Of a DNA stretch of 64,000 nt, positions 63,065-64,000 are shown piece by piece; within the stretch, counting starts at the first letter, position 1; each line of letters begins with the position of its first letter. The stretch is from NCBI GenBank assembly GCA_001314715.1, contig LJSV01000002.1:62001-126000 (forward strand). The letters run 5' to 3'. The translations under genes were made by a program, and so were the position numbers. Source of the stretch: Rhodobacteraceae bacterium HLUCCA12. Lineage in GTDB: Bacteria; Pseudomonadota; Alphaproteobacteria; Rhodobacterales; Rhodobacteraceae. A model generated the notes under the pieces. The model did no database searches, was not told where the DNA came from, and saw only the letters and a list, made by a program, of their open reading frames with translations.

Positions 63065-63760
63065 TCAAGCCTTGCGCACGGTGCGCTGTTCGATCCGCTT
63101 TTCATGCTCGCCCTGGATCAGGCGGTGCACATAGATGCCCGGCAGATGGATCTGATCCGGGTCAAGCGTGCCGGGCTCGACGATCTCTTCGACCTCCATC
63201 ACGCAAACGCGGCCGCAGGTCGCGGCGGGCGGGTTGAAGTTGCGCGCGGTCTTGCGAAAGATCGCGTTGCCGGTGGTATCGGCCTTCCAGGCCTTGACGA
63301 TCGACAGGTCGGCGACAATCCCGCGTTCGAGGATATGGGGTTCGCCGTCGAAATCCTTGTGTTCCTTGCCTTCGGCGATCACGGTGCCGACACCGGTCTT
63401 GGTGTAGAACCCGGCGATACCTGCGCCGCCGGCGCGCATACGCTCGGCCAGAGTGCCCTGGGGGTTGAATTCCAGTTCCAGTTCGCCCGACAGATACTGA
63501 CGCATGAATTCGGCGTTTTCGCCGACATAGGAGGACATCATCTTCTTGACCTGACGTGTCTGCAACAGCAGGCCGAGACCGAAATCATCGACCCCGGCAT
63601 TGTTCGAGGCGACGGTCAGATCCCTGGTTCCGGCATCACGTATGGCGGCGATGAGAAGCTCGGGAATCCCGCAAAGACCGAAGCCGCCCGCGGCGATGGT
63701 CATTCCGTCGAACAGAAGCCCATCCAGGGCTTCGGCCGCAGAGCCGTAGATTTTCTTCAT
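63065..63760 (-). CDS. scoA: 3-oxoacid CoA-transferase subunit A
   Basis: 231 aa. The CoA-transferase family I glycine motif [19 protein letters not shown] and text [23 protein letters not shown] and [11 protein letters not shown] identify subunit A. First gene of a two-gene operon that ends at the hairpin near 62330. The start at 63760 has GGGGGAT upstream. Confidence 0.93.
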   Translation of the reverse strand: MKKIYGSAAEALDGLLFDGMTIAAGGFGLCGIPELLIAAIRDAGTRDLTVASNNAGVDDFGLGLLLQTRQVKKMMSSYVGENAEFMRQYLSGELELEFNPQGTLAERMRAGGAGIAGFYTKTGVGTVIAEGKEHKDFDGEPHILERGIVADLSIVKAWKADTTGNAIFRKTARNFNPPAATCGRVCVMEVEEIVEPGTLDPDQIHLPGIYVHRLIQGEHEKRIEQRTVRKA

Positions 63761-63890
63761 GATATCCCCCGCAATCTGTGCGGCGCCCGTTGTGGCGCGC
63801 TGCCGGCGTGAAGTCAATCGCTGTCGCATCCGCGCCCGCGCACTTGCCTAGGTCCAGGCCCGGCGTCATGGTAAGGACGGGACGGCCGGG

Positions 63891-63961
63891 CAGGGGGCTG
63901 CCGCCCCCTCTTTGCGCGTGCCGCGCAAATTCACCCCCGCGCGTATTTGCGGCAAGATGAA
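63891..63961 (-). repeat. Structured intergenic repeat, copy E
   Basis: On the minus strand it begins TTCATCTTGCCGCAAATAC, followed by a G-run, GTGAA, a hairpin TTTGCGCG-GCA-CGCGCAAA and a GGGGGC/GCCCCC hairpin. The first hairpin's sequence differs wholly from copies A, B and D, but its pairing is kept. Confidence 0.85.
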
Positions 63962-63988
63962 TGACGGGATCAACGACGGAGGATACGG

Positions 63989-64000
63989 GTGCGTTTGGTG
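63989..64000 (+). CDS. Possible start of a gene cut by the window edge
   Basis: A GTG at 63989 has the ribosome site GGAGG (63978-63982) at good distance, and four codons (M-R-L-V) remain before the window ends. Nothing can be said about the product. Confidence 0.35.

Noticed and set aside
63780-63830. Possible promoter TTGACT-N17-CACAAC upstream of the CoA-transferase genes (minus strand)
   Set aside because: The -10 part matches only three of six bases.

Overview
The window is about 64 kb of GC-rich alphaproteobacterial chromosome. Gene content and order (rpoZ-rsh-pdxJ-acpS, ruvCAB, lepB-rnc-era, several small Rhodobacteraceae-type conserved proteins) point to the family Rhodobacteraceae, in the broad Paracoccus/Rhodobacter/Roseobacter neighbourhood. 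The genus cannot be fixed from the sequence alone. No rRNA, tRNA, CRISPR array, insertion sequence or prophage gene was recognised.

Layout. 1-322: 3' end of a glycosyltransferase gene. 431-14552: nitrate respiration block. It has a NarR-like CRP/FNR regulator reading left, then a universal stress protein, two separate NarK-type transporters, narGHJI, a parvulin-type PPIase, a possible 42-codon ORF, moeA and a DUF2478 gene reading right. Two FNR-type boxes lie in the divergent promoter region. 14776-21432: a LuxR-type regulator without a visible luxI, and a five-gene peptide ABC transporter. 21524-23376: nnrS and a 5-formyl-THF cyclo-ligase gene, with an FNR-type box upstream. 23754-30948: a TAXI-type TRAP transporter with a UspA protein, a class-III aminotransferase and a thioredoxin-fold protein, divergent from an RpiR regulator. 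30997-44768: a formate dehydrogenase island. It contains a WD40-cytochrome c fusion, a 51-aa membrane peptide, an Mrp/NBP35 ATPase, FdhC-B-A, a TAT-target small protein, a TorD-like chaperone, DUF3306, DUF3305, two further unknown proteins, a biotin/lipoate ligase-like protein and, divergently, a multi-cluster ferredoxin. 44792-64000: mostly housekeeping genes (trxC, rnhA, ispH, folK, rpoZ, rsh, pdxJ, acpS, ruvCAB, prmA, msrA, era, rnc, lepB, CoA-transferase).

How it fits together. Formate dehydrogenase on the periplasmic side passing electrons to quinone, and NarGHI reducing nitrate from quinol, would form a formate-to-nitrate respiratory chain. MoeA and the Fe-S carrier would supply cofactors, and NnrS and the FNR-type sites point to low-oxygen/NO control.

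The least explained elements are: (i) the block of uncharacterised genes next to fdh; (ii) the WD40-cytochrome c fusion with its small partner; (iii) a structured intergenic repeat present five times with hairpins that differ in sequence but keep pairing; (iv) an FNR-type box between two convergent genes; and (v) an apparent inversion of about 7.8 kb that separates acpS from lepB-rnc-era.
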